A stretch of 63,696 nucleotides of DNA from an uncultured Collinsella sp. (GCA_938023705.1 CALJDJ010000054.1:1-63696); one strand, 5' to 3'; positions 32,454 to 42,011 are shown, numbered from the stretch's first letter. Notes: generated by a model from the letters alone, not told the origin. A program made the numbers and translations.

Positions 32454-33683
32454 CTACACGCGCGTCGCATCCTTGGGGCTCATGGTCATGCTCTGGAAGC
32501 GGTTTTCCATGTACTCGTTATCGAAGTGCTCTCCGTAGAACTGTGCGACGGGAATGTCCGGCTCCGTGCCGTTAACGCGCTGGTACCAGTAGTCGAGCGA
32601 CTGCAGCGTCATGACGCCGTCGACCAGCATGATAACGGTAAAGATGACGGTGGCCGAGTAGCGGCTCTTCCAGGGGATCTTGTTGATAAGCTTAAGCAGC
32701 CTCGGCAGCAGCAGCTTGATCCAGATGAGGCCGCCCAGGCCCCACAGGCAGGCGAAGCCCGTGCAGGTGCGTCCGCCCGTGAGGACCACGAGCGGATCGG
32801 GCAAACCGAACAGCGTTATGTGCGAGTAGCTCCACGAGACCACGCCAAACGCGGTCTGCATAAACCAGCCCACGAACACCTCAAAGCTGGCGCCGAGCAG
32901 GGCGCTCACCAGGAAAATGATGATGGGGTTCTTTTTGTAGAAGCGGTTAAGCACCATGGTCATGAGCACGGCGCCAAATCCGTAGATGGGGCTGAAGGGG
33001 CCAAACAGCATGCCGGCGCGGTTCTGATAGACGCCCGGGTCGTCGACCGTCATGTGCCAGATGTCCTCGGCGATCAGGCCGAGTATGCAGCAGACAAAGA
33101 ACACCCAGAACAGGTTGAAGTAGTTGAGCTTGATGTAGCCCTCGCCGGTTTCATCGCGGCCGAGCATGCCCTCGGCGGCAGCGTCGCGGTCGAGCATCTC
33201 CTGCAGGCGGCGCTGCAGTTCGCGCTCCTGACGCAGCGTGGGGTCGACGGTTGCCGAAAGTGCAACAAGGATGCCGAGCTGGATCGCGGGACGCAGCAGG
33301 AAGGGCCCGATGCCCTGGAGCATCACGTCGACCAAAAGCTCGACGACGGTGAATGCAATAAGGATGTAGGACAGGCGGGCGGCGTTGCGGCGCTGGTTTT
33401 TGATAAGGTCCAGGCCAAAGATGATTAGGATGACGGCACTTGCCGCAGAGAGCATGATGCCGGCGACGATAAGGCCGACTGCGACGAGCGTGTTGTCGCC
33501 GAGCTTTTCGGTGGCGTTGCCGTTAACAAGTGCCGTGATGACCTGCCACATAAAGGCAGCGACCGACGGGAGCGTGCCCACGCCGGAAAGGATGCACAGG
33601 ACGGCGTACACCTTAATGATGAGGGGAATCTTCTTGACCTCTGTGGCGCTGGGGACGCTGGGGTCGAGTTCGTTTCGATCCAT
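32454..33683 (-). CDS. Polytopic membrane protein with CmpB-type (PF06541-like) domain
   Basis: 409 residues. The N-terminal half has about four helices and ends in a charged cytoplasmic stretch (RQERELQRRLQEMLDRDAAAE). The C-terminal half starts NYFNLFWVFFVCCILGLIAED and continues with GPFSPIYGFGAVL and helices typical of the putative ABC-transporter type IV (CmpB) domain found in many Firmicutes and actinobacteria. That family has no proven function. ATG 33683 follows AAAGG on the minus strand. It is monocistronic and divergent from purF. Confidence 0.85.
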   Translation of the reverse strand: MDRNELDPSVPSATEVKKIPLIIKVYAVLCILSGVGTLPSVAAFMWQVITALVNGNATEKLGDNTLVAVGLIVAGIMLSAASAVILIIFGLDLIKNQRRNAARLSYILIAFTVVELLVDVMLQGIGPFLLRPAIQLGILVALSATVDPTLRQERELQRRLQEMLDRDAAAEGMLGRDETGEGYIKLNYFNLFWVFFVCCILGLIAEDIWHMTVDDPGVYQNRAGMLFGPFSPIYGFGAVLMTMVLNRFYKKNPIIIFLVSALLGASFEVFVGWFMQTAFGVVSWSYSHITLFGLPDPLVVLTGGRTCTGFACLWGLGGLIWIKLLLPRLLKLINKIPWKSRYSATVIFTVIMLVDGVMTLQSLDYWYQRVNGTEPDIPVAQFYGEHFDNEYMENRFQSMTMSPKDATRV

Positions 33684-33922
33684 ACAGAACCTTTCTCGCT
33701 TTGTTGTAGGTTATAAGGATACGCCGCCGACCTGCCAAAAGACAGGACGAACGTCCCAATTGCAACTTTGTAATCCCCAACGGTGGACGCGGCGGCCATC
33801 TGGGGGGCGCGGGCGCTTGCACTGGACAGACCGATAAAATGTTTGGCAACAAAACTGATTATTAGCTCGGTGGGCTTTTAAAAAGCGCTGTTCATGCGCG
33901 GGAGTGCTTGTCTTGCCGTGCG

Positions 33923-33928
33923 TATAAT
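33923..33928 (+). promoter_or_regulatory. Candidate -10 box of purF
   Basis: TATAAT stands 43 bases before the purF start. No matching -35 is visible at 16-18 bases, so the assignment is tentative. Confidence 0.35.
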
Positions 33929-33970
33929 AGGGCAGGTAACGCCAAAAATACGAGGCTCTGAGGGGATACC

Positions 33971-35641
33971 ATGTCTCAAGAAACCATCCGCGCGGCCGAG
34001 CGTGCCGCGGGACAGGTGAACACCATGTCGACGTATGATCCGGACTCCGACCAGCTGCATGAGGAATGTGGCATTTTCGGCGTATGGGCGCCCGATCGCG
34101 ACGTGGCTCGACTGACGTACTTTGGCCTGCGTGCGCTGCAGCACCGTGGCCAGGAATCGGCTGGAATCGCCGTGGGTGACGGCGGCACGGTTATGGTCCG
34201 CAAAGATCTGGGCCTGCTCGACCGCGTGTTCTCCAACGCCGACCTGTCGACGCTCTCCGGCCAGCTGGCCGTGGGTCATGTGCGCTACGGCACTGCCGGC
34301 GCCAAGAGCTGGGAAGCCTCTCAGCCGCACCTCTCTACCATCAATAGCGTCATTATCGCGCTCGCGCACAACGGCACCCTCGTCAACACCGACGAGCTGC
34401 GCCGTCAGCTGATCGAGCTGGGCGTGCCGTTCCTCTCCAATTCGGATTCCGAGGTCGCGACCAAGCTTATCGGCTACTTCACCCAGCGTACGGGCCACCT
34501 GCGCGAGGGTATTCGCAAGACCATGGAGCTCGTGCGCGGCGGCTACGCCATGACGCTCATCAACGAGCAGGCGCTCTACGCATTCCGCGATCCACACGGC
34601 ATTCGCCCGCTCGTGCTGGGCAAGCTGGTGGACGAGGGTCTGGACCAGGCCGATGCCGCAGCCGTTTCGCAGCTGCCGTCGCAGGACGGCGCCGCGACGG
34701 TCGACTCCGCCGTCCGTGTCACGCGCGCCGGCGGCTGGGTCGTTGCTTCCGAGACCTGCGCACTCGACATCGTGGGTGCCGAGTACGTCCGTGACGTCCG
34801 TCCCGGCGAGATCTTGCGCATCAGCGCCGAGGGTCTGGTATCCGAGCAGGGCGTGCCTGCAGCCGAAGAGCCCGCCAACTGCATCTTTGAGCAGGTCTAC
34901 TTTGCCCGCCCCGACTCCATCATGAACGGCAAGAGCGTCTATGCCTGCCGTTACGACATGGGTCGTCAGCTGGCACATGAGGAGCCTGTCGAGGCCGACC
35001 TGGTCATCGGCGTGCCCGACTCCGGCCTGCCGCCTGCGGAGGGGTATTCGCACGAGAGCGGTATTCCCTTTGGCGAGGGCCTTATCAAGAACCGCTACGT
35101 GGGCCGTACGTTTATCGAGCCTACGCAGGAGTTGCGCGCCATGGGCGTGCGTATGAAACTCAACCCGCTGCGCGACAACATCGAGGGCAAGCGCCTGGTC
35201 GTCATCGACGACTCCATCGTGCGCGGCACCACCATGGTGCAGCTCGTCAAGATGCTGCGCAACGCCGGCGCCAAGGAGATTCATATCCGCATCAACTCGC
35301 CCGAGGTCATCTGGCCGTGCTTCTACGGTATCGATACCGACGTGCAGTCGCAGCTTATCAGCGCCAACAAGACGGTCGACGAGATTTGCGAGTATATCGG
35401 CGCCGATTCGCTGGCCTTCCTTTCGGTCGAGGGCCTGCTTAAGGTCATGCCCAAGGGCGGTTACTGCGATGCGTGCTTTACCGGCCGCTACCCCGTGGCG
35501 ATTCCCGAGAGCTTTGGCCGCGACAAGTTTATGGAGGGCTTTAAGCCCCGCAACCTGGACAAGCCGCTGCACTTTGACGACGACGCCGTGATCGAGAAAT
35601 ACGACGACCGCAGCTGGGAAGAGGAGCACGGCGAGGCATAA
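33971..35641 (+). CDS. purF: Amidophosphoribosyltransferase
   Basis: The 556-residue enzyme starts purine synthesis by making phosphoribosylamine from PRPP and glutamine. A propeptide of 32 residues precedes the nucleophile C33 in EECGIFGV, as in the Bacillus-type enzyme that is cleaved to expose Cys1. The PRPP site VVIDDSIVRGTT lies near residue 410, and late cysteines (GGYCDACF) fit an Fe-S cluster type. Full length. AGGGG precedes the ATG. purM and purN follow on the same strand. Confidence 0.96.
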   Translation: MSQETIRAAERAAGQVNTMSTYDPDSDQLHEECGIFGVWAPDRDVARLTYFGLRALQHRGQESAGIAVGDGGTVMVRKDLGLLDRVFSNADLSTLSGQLAVGHVRYGTAGAKSWEASQPHLSTINSVIIALAHNGTLVNTDELRRQLIELGVPFLSNSDSEVATKLIGYFTQRTGHLREGIRKTMELVRGGYAMTLINEQALYAFRDPHGIRPLVLGKLVDEGLDQADAAAVSQLPSQDGAATVDSAVRVTRAGGWVVASETCALDIVGAEYVRDVRPGEILRISAEGLVSEQGVPAAEEPANCIFEQVYFARPDSIMNGKSVYACRYDMGRQLAHEEPVEADLVIGVPDSGLPPAEGYSHESGIPFGEGLIKNRYVGRTFIEPTQELRAMGVRMKLNPLRDNIEGKRLVVIDDSIVRGTTMVQLVKMLRNAGAKEIHIRINSPEVIWPCFYGIDTDVQSQLISANKTVDEICEYIGADSLAFLSVEGLLKVMPKGGYCDACFTGRYPVAIPESFGRDKFMEGFKPRNLDKPLHFDDDAVIEKYDDRSWEEEHGEA

Positions 35642-35680
35642 AACCTGCCATATGGGGACAGGTTTATTTTGGTAGGTTTT
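35642..35680. repeat. REP-like hairpin with GGGGACAGG
   Basis: AACCTGCC and GGTAGGTT arms enclose ATATGGGGACAGGTTTATTTT. It shares the GGGACAGGTTTATTTTGG string with the element at 47105-47284. Confidence 0.7.
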
Positions 35681-35798
35681 ACCTGCTGTTTTGTTGATAT
35701 GACGGCGCGTGCTGTTATGGCGCGCGCCGAAATGAACGCAACTATGAGCACCGTTTGGCGCCCGTGCGGCGCCACGGTAGTGGGAGAGGAAGGCTCAG

Positions 35799-36902
35799 AT
35801 GGGCGACAGCAAGCATGTGACGTACGAGGACGCCGGCGTCGATACCGCCGAGGGCGGCCGCGCCGTCGACGCGATTAAGCAGATGGTCAAGGACACTAAC
35901 CGTTCCGAGGTTATCGGTGGCATCGGCGGCTTTGGCGGCCTGTTCTCGGCCGCCGCGCTCAAGGATATGGAAGACCCGATCCTGATTAGCGGTACCGACG
36001 GCGTGGGCACCAAGCTCGTGCTCGCCCAGATCATGGACCGTCACGAGACGGTTGGCCAGGACCTGGTCGCTATGTGCGTCAACGATATTCTGGCTTCGGG
36101 CGCCGAGCCGCTGTTCTTCCTGGACTACGTTGCCATCGGTCACATCGAGGCCGAGCACATGGCAAAGATTATCAAGGGTGTGGCCGACGGCTGCAAGCTC
36201 GCGGGCTGCGCGCTCGTGGGCGGCGAGATGGCCGAGCACCCCGGCGTCATGGCTCCCGCCGACTACGACCTCGCCGGCTTTACCGTGGGTGTTGTCGATC
36301 GTCCCAAGATGCTTGACCCCGCGAACGTTCGCCCCGGCGATGTGATCCTGGGTCTGCCTTCCACCGGCGTGCACTCCAACGGCTACTCACTCGTGCGTAA
36401 GGTCATCGGTGTCGACGGCATCAAGCCGGGCACGCCCGAGGCCGCCGCTAAGGCCGAGGAACTGAGCCGTCCGCTCGAGGAGCTCGGCGGCGCTTCGCTG
36501 GCCGACGCTCTGCTGGCTCCCACGCGCATTTATGTGAAGCCGATTCTGGAGCTGCTCCGCGGTGGCGCCAACGTTCATGCCATTGCCCACATCACCGGTG
36601 GCGGTATTACCGAAAACCTCAACCGCGCGCTTGCCGACGACGTCGACGCTGTGGTCACCCGCAACGGCGCCGAGATGGGCTGGGATGTTCCGCCCGTCAT
36701 CACCTACGTGTCGCGTCAGGCCGAGCTCGCGCCCAACGAGGCATGCAAGACCTTCAACATGGGCGTTGGCCTGTGCCTGATCGCCGCTCCCGAGGACGAA
36801 GCCGCGGTTACCGAGGCCCTGGTCGCGCTGGGCGAGAAGCCGTTCCGCGTGGGTGAGTGCGTCGAGGGTTCCGGTAAGGTCGTGTACTCCGATGAGCGCT
36901 AA
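35799..36902 (+). CDS. purM: Phosphoribosylformylglycinamidine cyclo-ligase
   Basis: The 367-residue AIR synthetase has the typical VTYEDAGVD start, GTDGVGTKL, the MCVNDILASGAEPLFFLDY core and HITGGGITENLNR. It closes the imidazole ring with ATP. GAGAGGAAGG precedes ATG 35799. The last 11 bases overlap the start of purN, indicating translational coupling. Confidence 0.97.
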   Translation: MGDSKHVTYEDAGVDTAEGGRAVDAIKQMVKDTNRSEVIGGIGGFGGLFSAAALKDMEDPILISGTDGVGTKLVLAQIMDRHETVGQDLVAMCVNDILASGAEPLFFLDYVAIGHIEAEHMAKIIKGVADGCKLAGCALVGGEMAEHPGVMAPADYDLAGFTVGVVDRPKMLDPANVRPGDVILGLPSTGVHSNGYSLVRKVIGVDGIKPGTPEAAAKAEELSRPLEELGGASLADALLAPTRIYVKPILELLRGGANVHAIAHITGGGITENLNRALADDVDAVVTRNGAEMGWDVPPVITYVSRQAELAPNEACKTFNMGVGLCLIAAPEDEAAVTEALVALGEKPFRVGECVEGSGKVVYSDER

Positions 36903-37593
36903 CGAGCAGACGGCTGCCGCCGAGGTCCTGGCTTGGGACCCGTATACCCGTCCGACCGGCACCGATACGGTCGAGCCGCTCAAGATTGGCGTGCTTATCA
37001 GCGGCTCGGGTACCAACCTGCAGGCGCTGATCGACCTGATCGCCGCCGGCAAGCTCAACGCCTCGATTGAACTTGTGGTGTCGAGCCGTCCTTCGGCCAA
37101 GGGCTTGCAGCGCGCCGAGCGTGCAGGTATCCAGACGCTTACGCTGTCCAAGGATGTCTATGCCGACCCCATCGCGGCTGACGAGATTATCGCGCACGAG
37201 CTGCTCGAGCGTGGCTGCGAGTATGTGGTCATGGCTGGCTACATGCGCATGGTGCACACGCCGCTGCTGGCGGCGTTCCCCAATCGTGTGGTCAACCTAC
37301 ACCCGGCGCTGCTGCCGAGCTTTACCGGCGCCCACGCGATTGACGATGCCTTTGCGCGCGGCGTCAAGGTGACCGGCGTGACCGTGCACTTTGCCAACGA
37401 GATCTACGACAACGGCCCCATCATTGCCCAGCGTGCGCTGGCTGTTGAGGAGGGCTGGGACGTCGACACGCTTGAGGAGCACATCCACGCGATTGAGCAC
37501 GTGCTGTATCCCGAGGTCGTGCAGATGCTCGCCGATGGCCGCGTCCACGTGCTGGAGAACGGCAAGGTCGCAATTGATGCGCCCCGCGGCTAG
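36892..37593 (+). CDS. purN: Phosphoribosylglycinamide formyltransferase
   Basis: The 233-residue formyltransferase has about 30 N-terminal residues more than usual before KIGVLISGSGTNLQALID. The formyl-folate site is visible as MAGYMRM, then NLHPALLPSF and GVTVHFANE. It transfers formyl from 10-formyl-THF to GAR. The start at 36892 overlaps purM; an alternative would be a later internal start, since the extra N-terminus is not conserved in the family as I know it. Confidence 0.95.
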   Translation: MSANEQTAAAEVLAWDPYTRPTGTDTVEPLKIGVLISGSGTNLQALIDLIAAGKLNASIELVVSSRPSAKGLQRAERAGIQTLTLSKDVYADPIAADEIIAHELLERGCEYVVMAGYMRMVHTPLLAAFPNRVVNLHPALLPSFTGAHAIDDAFARGVKVTGVTVHFANEIYDNGPIIAQRALAVEEGWDVDTLEEHIHAIEHVLYPEVVQMLADGRVHVLENGKVAIDAPRG

Positions 37594-37624
37594 CGGTGCA
37601 CAGTGCAATTTAGTTGAGTGGTTA

Positions 37625-37667
37625 GGGTGGTCATTGGCGCCAAGGCGCGTGTGGCCACCTTTTGTTT
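37625..37667 (+). terminator. Terminator of purF-purM-purN region
   Basis: GGTGGTCA pairs with TGGCCACC (G-T tolerated) around a GC-rich loop and is followed by TTTTGTTTT. Confidence 0.75.
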
Positions 37668-37718
37668 TGGGTAGTCATCGGGGACGTTCTTGAATGACTA
37701 GGTGAGAGAGGTGAGCGC

Positions 37719-38183
37719 ATGGCGGATAACGAAGCGCTGTTTGCGCCTGAGCTGGTGTTTTTTGATTGGGAGTGTGCGACGCCGGATGAGGTGTTCGCGC
37801 GGCTTGAGGGCGAGCTTGTACCGCGTGGCTACATTGCCGACGGTTGGTTCGACGCCGTTCGCACGCGCGAGGATGCCTATCCCACGGGTCTTGCCATGCC
37901 GGCGGCAAACATTGCCATTCCGCATACCGATCCGGGGTTTGTGGCCAAGCCCTATATCGCGGTGGTGAAGCCCGCCGCGCCCGTGACATTTAACGCTATG
38001 GCTGGCATGGGCGCTCCGGTGCCGGCGCAGATCGTCATCAATCTGGGCATCGCCGAGCCGGGCGGCCAGGTCGAGGCCCTGCAGGCGCTCATGAACATCT
38101 TTATGGACGCCGATGCCGCAGCCGACGTGCTCGGCCAGACCACGTCCCAGGGCATGGTCGACGCCATCCGCCGCCACTTCTAA
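37719..38183 (+). CDS. PTS EIIA component (fructose/galactitol type)
   Basis: The 154-residue protein has the EIIA-2 fold. The phosphorylatable His is H69 in AIPHTDPGF. The family passes phosphate from HPr to a EIIB. No EIIB or EIIC gene is adjacent, so it either serves a distant permease or has a regulatory role, as solitary IIA proteins often do. GAGAGGTG precedes ATG 37719. Confidence 0.88.
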   Translation: MADNEALFAPELVFFDWECATPDEVFARLEGELVPRGYIADGWFDAVRTREDAYPTGLAMPAANIAIPHTDPGFVAKPYIAVVKPAAPVTFNAMAGMGAPVPAQIVINLGIAEPGGQVEALQALMNIFMDADAAADVLGQTTSQGMVDAIRRHF

Positions 38184-38200
38184 GGTGCCGGCTGCCAGAG

Positions 38201-38253
38201 CTGTCCCCTTTGCACCAAAATGGTGCAGATTAACCTGTCCCCAATGCACCAAG
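38201..38253. repeat. REP-like hairpin with two CTGTCCCC boxes
   Basis: TTTGCACCA and TGGTGCAGA form the hairpin, with CTGTCCCC at 38201 and CCTGTCCCC at 38234 on either side. It lies between the PTS IIA and foldase genes. Confidence 0.65.
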
Positions 38254-38318
38254 CGTGCCGCGGGGGCTGCGTTGTGACACAATGGCGTTTGTTCGATTCG
38301 TTATGCGAAAGGCCAACT

Positions 38319-39539
38319 ATGGCAAATAAGAAAAAGAACCCCGCACCCGAGCCGACGCCCGAGCAGCAGGCTCGCGCCGCCTCCAGCTCTCGCAAGAAGC
38401 AGCGCAAGACCCGCGTGTCCAAGACCGTCAAGATCGTTCTGGTGGTCATCGGCGTGCTGGCAATGCTGCTTTCCGTCTCGGCCATGGCGTGCTCCGGCCT
38501 GATGTCGCAGGCAGAGGATACCTCGGGCTACAAGCTTACCGGCGGTGTAGCTGCCACTATCAACGGCACCAACCTCACCGAGGACACCGTGACCAAGCAG
38601 ATCATGAGCATGCGCACGTCCTACGGCTACACCAATGACAAGGACTGGGCGCAGTACCTGGTCGACAACGACCTCACGCCCAAGAAGTACCGCAAGCAAC
38701 TCATCGACTCCTACACGCAGCAGATTCTGCTTCAACAGGCACAGAAGGAGAACGGCGTGACGGTGTCGGACGAGGAGGTCGAGAAGGCTTGGAAGGACGC
38801 ATGCAAGAGCGCGGGCGGTGCCAAGGCCTTTAAGAAGACCCTCAAGACCTACGGCTATACCGAGGATACCTACAAGGATTCGCTCAAGGAGAGTCTGGCG
38901 CAGCAGAAACTCAAGGATGCCGTCGCGCCCACGAGCAAGCCCAAGGACAGCGAGATCGTCGATTACATCAACGAAAACCTGTCCAGCTACAACGACGCCC
39001 GCCGCTCGTCGAACATCCTGATCAAGGTTGATTCCGACGCTTCCGACGAGAACAAGGCTGCCGCCAAGGCCAAGGCGCAGGAGTGCCTGGACAAGATCAA
39101 CTCCGGTGAGCTGAGCTTTGAGGACGCCGTTGAGCAGTACTCCGAGGACACCGGTTCCAAGGAGAAGAAGGGCGATGTGGGCTGGGATAAGCTCACCACC
39201 TTTGTCGACAGCTACCAGACGGCGCTCGAGGGGCTCAACAAGGGCGACGTGAGCGAAGTCATCGAGTCGACCTATGGCTACCACATCATCAAGTGCACCG
39301 ACTACTTCCATGTCGATAATCAGGTTGATGACATCAACCAGGTGCCCAAGGCCATCAAAAAGTACGTCTCCAACGTGGTGAAGACGCAAGCGGCCAGCAC
39401 TGCGTACAGCGAGTGGCTGGAGCAGTACAAGAAGGATGCCGACATCACCGTCAACCCCATGCCCAAGGACGTACCCTATAACGTGAGTCTGAAGGGCGTT
39501 ACCAAGAGTTCGACCGACGATTCGTCGACGACTGAGTAA
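38319..39539 (+). CDS. PrsA/SurA-type peptidylprolyl isomerase, membrane-anchored
   Basis: 406 residues: a cytoplasmic basic N-terminus, one membrane helix ending SVSAMACSG (C58 could be a lipidation site, but the lipobox is poor), a helical chaperone domain (SurA N-like) and a parvulin rotamase domain about 228-333 (RRSSNILIKV, then GDVGWDKL and GYHIIKCTD). It helps exported proteins fold at the cell surface. Start 38319 follows GAAAGG. The C-terminal tail is Ser/Thr/Asp-rich. Confidence 0.9.
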   Translation: MANKKKNPAPEPTPEQQARAASSSRKKQRKTRVSKTVKIVLVVIGVLAMLLSVSAMACSGLMSQAEDTSGYKLTGGVAATINGTNLTEDTVTKQIMSMRTSYGYTNDKDWAQYLVDNDLTPKKYRKQLIDSYTQQILLQQAQKENGVTVSDEEVEKAWKDACKSAGGAKAFKKTLKTYGYTEDTYKDSLKESLAQQKLKDAVAPTSKPKDSEIVDYINENLSSYNDARRSSNILIKVDSDASDENKAAAKAKAQECLDKINSGELSFEDAVEQYSEDTGSKEKKGDVGWDKLTTFVDSYQTALEGLNKGDVSEVIESTYGYHIIKCTDYFHVDNQVDDINQVPKAIKKYVSNVVKTQAASTAYSEWLEQYKKDADITVNPMPKDVPYNVSLKGVTKSSTDDSSTTE

Positions 39540-39593
39540 TCATGGGGCGGTGCTCGCGCGAGTGCCGCCCACGCTATTAGAGAGGATTTGCAG

Positions 39594-40037
39594 ATGACCA
39601 ACGAAGAGCTGCAGAAGGAAATGATCGCGGCCATGAAGGCTAAGGACAAGGTTCGCCTGTCCATCATTCGCCAGGTCAAGGCCGAGGTGAAGAATATCGA
39701 GGTTAACGAGCGCCGCGATGTGACCGAGGAAGACGTCAACAGCATGATCAAGCGTCTGATTAAGCAGACGAGCGAGACGCTGGAGATGTCCATCAAGGCC
39801 GGCACCGACCAAGAGCGTACCGACAACCTGACCGAGCAGGTCAAGATTCTGGAGAGCCTTCTGCCCGCGCAGGTTTCGGGCGAGGAGCTCGAGGCCCTGA
39901 TCGAGCAGGTCATCGCCGAGCTGGGCGCCACGTCCAAGAAGCAGATGGGCCAGGTCATGGGCGCTCTGGGTAAGGCCACTGGCGGCAACTTTGATAAGCC
40001 GGCAGCAGCAAAGATCGTTGGAGCCAAACTCGCGTAA
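39594..40037 (+). CDS. yqeY: GatB/YqeY domain protein
   Basis: The 147-residue all-helical YqeY protein contains KDKVRLSIIRQVKAEVKN and the C-terminal MGQVMGALGK, typical of the tail domain also found in GatB. The family may interact with tRNA, but the role of free-standing YqeY is not settled. ATG 39594 follows GAGAGGA. Its stop lies six bases before the conserved hairpin of structured repeat copy 2. Confidence 0.92.
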   Translation: MTNEELQKEMIAAMKAKDKVRLSIIRQVKAEVKNIEVNERRDVTEEDVNSMIKRLIKQTSETLEMSIKAGTDQERTDNLTEQVKILESLLPAQVSGEELEALIEQVIAELGATSKKQMGQVMGALGKATGGNFDKPAAAKIVGAKLA

Positions 40038-40043
40038 TTTGTT

Positions 40044-40188
40044 ACGCGGTTTTACCAAACCGCGTAACGGCTCGACGCTGCAAACCCGTACACACGGCAA
40101 TCTGACGTTCAATTTCAAGGGCGCGACCATAAGGTCTGCGCCCTTTCATTTCACGTCACCTTGCTCGCGTGTACGGGTTTTCGCTGAC
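40044..40188 (-). repeat. Structured 145-bp repeat element, copy 2
   Basis: Read on the minus strand it starts GTCAGCGAAA and carries GCAGCGTCGAG and the ACGCGGTTTGGT/AAAACCGCGT hairpin, as in copy 1 at 14949. Its stems (ACCCGTACAC/GTGTACGGGT, GTGACGT/ACGTCA, AGGGCGC/GCGCCCT) replace those of copy 1 with other paired sequences. The shared AAGGTG and CAGATTG strings keep the same register. Confidence 0.75.
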
Positions 40189-40224
40189 TTATGCTCAACA
40201 AGGGCGGTTGTATTATTTTCGGTG

Positions 40225-40289
40225 CTCATTGGGGACAGACTTAAATGAGTACCCACGGGGGGTACTCATTTAAGTCTGTGCCCAATGAG
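40225..40289. repeat. Near-perfect 30-bp inverted repeat with GGGGACAGAC
   Basis: The arm CTCATTGGGGACAGACTTAA extends to GAGTACCC and is mirrored to 40289 with one or two mismatches and a short loop. It is the longest hairpin of the GGGAC-containing set and lies before the amino acid ABC operon. Confidence 0.8.
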
Positions 40290-40395
40290 TGGGCGGAAGG
40301 TTGCGGGTTCTTTACGGGGATGTAGCGTGGGCTGCGGAAACGTGGTTCTTTCCGTACAATAGTTCAACTCGTGTAAACGCAGGGAAGGGACATTC

Positions 40396-41127
40396 ATGGC
40401 AGACATGATCGAGATCAAGCATCTCAACAAGTACTTTGGCGACCTGCATGTGCTCAAAGATATCAACCTCACCGTCAAGCGCGGCGAGAAGCTCGTAATG
40501 ATCGGGCCTTCTGGTTCGGGTAAGTCGACGCTCATCCGTTGCGTCGATTATCTGGAGGAGCCTACGTCGGGCGAGGTCGTCATCGACGGTACGCCGCTCA
40601 CCAAAAAGAATCACCTGGAGATGGCTCGCAAGTACAGCTCCATGGTGTTTCAGCAGTTCAACCTGTATCCCAACATGACGGTGCTCGGCAATCTGACGCT
40701 CGCGCCCATCAAGCTGCAAAAGAAGAGCAAGGAGGAGGCGACCGAGATCGCCATCGCCGCACTCAAGCGCGTCGGCATGGCGCATAAGGCCGGCGAGTAT
40801 CCGCAGAATCTCTCGGGTGGTCAGCAGCAGCGCATCGCCATCGCCCGTGCCCTGTGTACCAAGCAGCCCATCATCCTGTTTGACGAGCCGACCTCGGCGC
40901 TCGACCCCGAGATGGTCCAGGAGGTTCTGGACGTTATGATTGAGCTTGCGCAGGAGGACATCACCATGATCTGCGTGACGCATGAGATGGGCTTTGCGCG
41001 CCAGGTGGCCGACCGCGTCATCTTTATGGAGGACGGCCGCATCCTGGAGGAGGGCACGCCCGAGCACTTCTTCGATAACCCCGAGAACCCGCGCTGCCGC
41101 GAGTTCCTGTCCAAGATTCTGCACTAG
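40396..41127 (+). CDS. Polar amino acid ABC transporter ATPase
   Basis: The 243-residue GlnQ-type ATPase has Walker A GPSGSGKST, Q-loop VFQQFNLYPNMTVL, signature LSGGQQQR, Walker B ILFDEPTSALDPEM and the H-loop VTHEMGFAR. It powers uptake together with the binding protein and two permeases encoded next. GGAAGGGA precedes ATG 40396. The closest known systems carry glutamine, glutamate or aspartate; the real substrate cannot be told. Confidence 0.95.
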   Translation: MADMIEIKHLNKYFGDLHVLKDINLTVKRGEKLVMIGPSGSGKSTLIRCVDYLEEPTSGEVVIDGTPLTKKNHLEMARKYSSMVFQQFNLYPNMTVLGNLTLAPIKLQKKSKEEATEIAIAALKRVGMAHKAGEYPQNLSGGQQQRIAIARALCTKQPIILFDEPTSALDPEMVQEVLDVMIELAQEDITMICVTHEMGFARQVADRVIFMEDGRILEEGTPEHFFDNPENPRCREFLSKILH

Positions 41128-41135
41128 GCGCGGTG

Positions 41136-42011
41136 ATGGACATGACGGATATGACGAGGGCGGCCGTGTCGCGCCGTCACTTTTTGCAGCTGGCGGGCGC
41201 CGGCATGCTCGCGCTGACGGGGACCGCGCTCACCGGTTGCGGCAACTCCACCAGCGGCGAGGGTTCCGACAAGGGATCCAAGCTTGCGGCCATCAAGTCG
41301 CGCGGCCATCTGAATGCCGGTGTCAAGAAAGATGTTCCCGGCTACGGCTATTACGACACCGCCAAAGGCCGCTTTGAGGGCATGGAAGTCGATTTGTGCT
41401 ACCAGATCGCCGCCGCTGTCTTTGGCGTGAGCTACAAGGAAGCCCGTGCCCAGGAGCTTGTCGAGTTTACCGACGTAACGCCCAAGACACGCGGCCCGCT
41501 GATCGATAACGGCCAACTCGACGTGGTCGCGGCGACCTACACCATCACCGACGAGCGCAAGAAGAGCTGGGATTTCTCGACGCCGTACCGCACCGACTAC
41601 GTGGGACTCATGGTCAAGAAGCGTTCGGGCTTTACCTCGATTGAGGACCTGGACGGCAAGGTCATCGGCGTGAGCCAGGGTGCCACCACGCAGGGCCTGA
41701 TCGAGCAGATGATCAAGGACAACGGCTTTAGCTGTAAGCCCGAGTTTAGGGCTTTTAGTGGCTATCCCATCATCAAGAGTTCGCTCGACGCCGGCAATAT
41801 CGACGTCTTTGCCATGGACCGCTCCACGCTGGCCGGTTACATGAACGAGACCGTTGAGCTGTTGCAGCCCGAGGTCAAGTTTGGCGAGCAGGGCTACGGC
41901 GTGGCGACCAAGAAGGGCTGCGACCTTTCGGCCGTGGTCGATCAGGTGATTTGCGATCGTCTGGCCGACGGCTGGCTCGACCAAGAGGTCAAGACCTGGG
42001 GTCTTGTATAG
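41136..42011 (+). CDS. Extracellular amino acid-binding lipoprotein
   Basis: About 291 residues. The N-terminus SRRHFLQLAGAGMLAL ends in the lipobox LTGC, so it looks like a twin-arginine-type lipoprotein signal. The mature part is a family 3 solute-binding protein: RGHLNAGVKKDVPGYGY, then GMEVDLCYQIA and VAATYTITDERKKSWDFSTPY. It delivers polar amino acids to the permeases. Several start codons (GTG 41133, ATG 41136, 41142, 41151) are possible; none has a strong ribosome site. Confidence 0.93.
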   Translation: MDMTDMTRAAVSRRHFLQLAGAGMLALTGTALTGCGNSTSGEGSDKGSKLAAIKSRGHLNAGVKKDVPGYGYYDTAKGRFEGMEVDLCYQIAAAVFGVSYKEARAQELVEFTDVTPKTRGPLIDNGQLDVVAATYTITDERKKSWDFSTPYRTDYVGLMVKKRSGFTSIEDLDGKVIGVSQGATTQGLIEQMIKDNGFSCKPEFRAFSGYPIIKSSLDAGNIDVFAMDRSTLAGYMNETVELLQPEVKFGEQGYGVATKKGCDLSAVVDQVICDRLADGWLDQEVKTWGLV

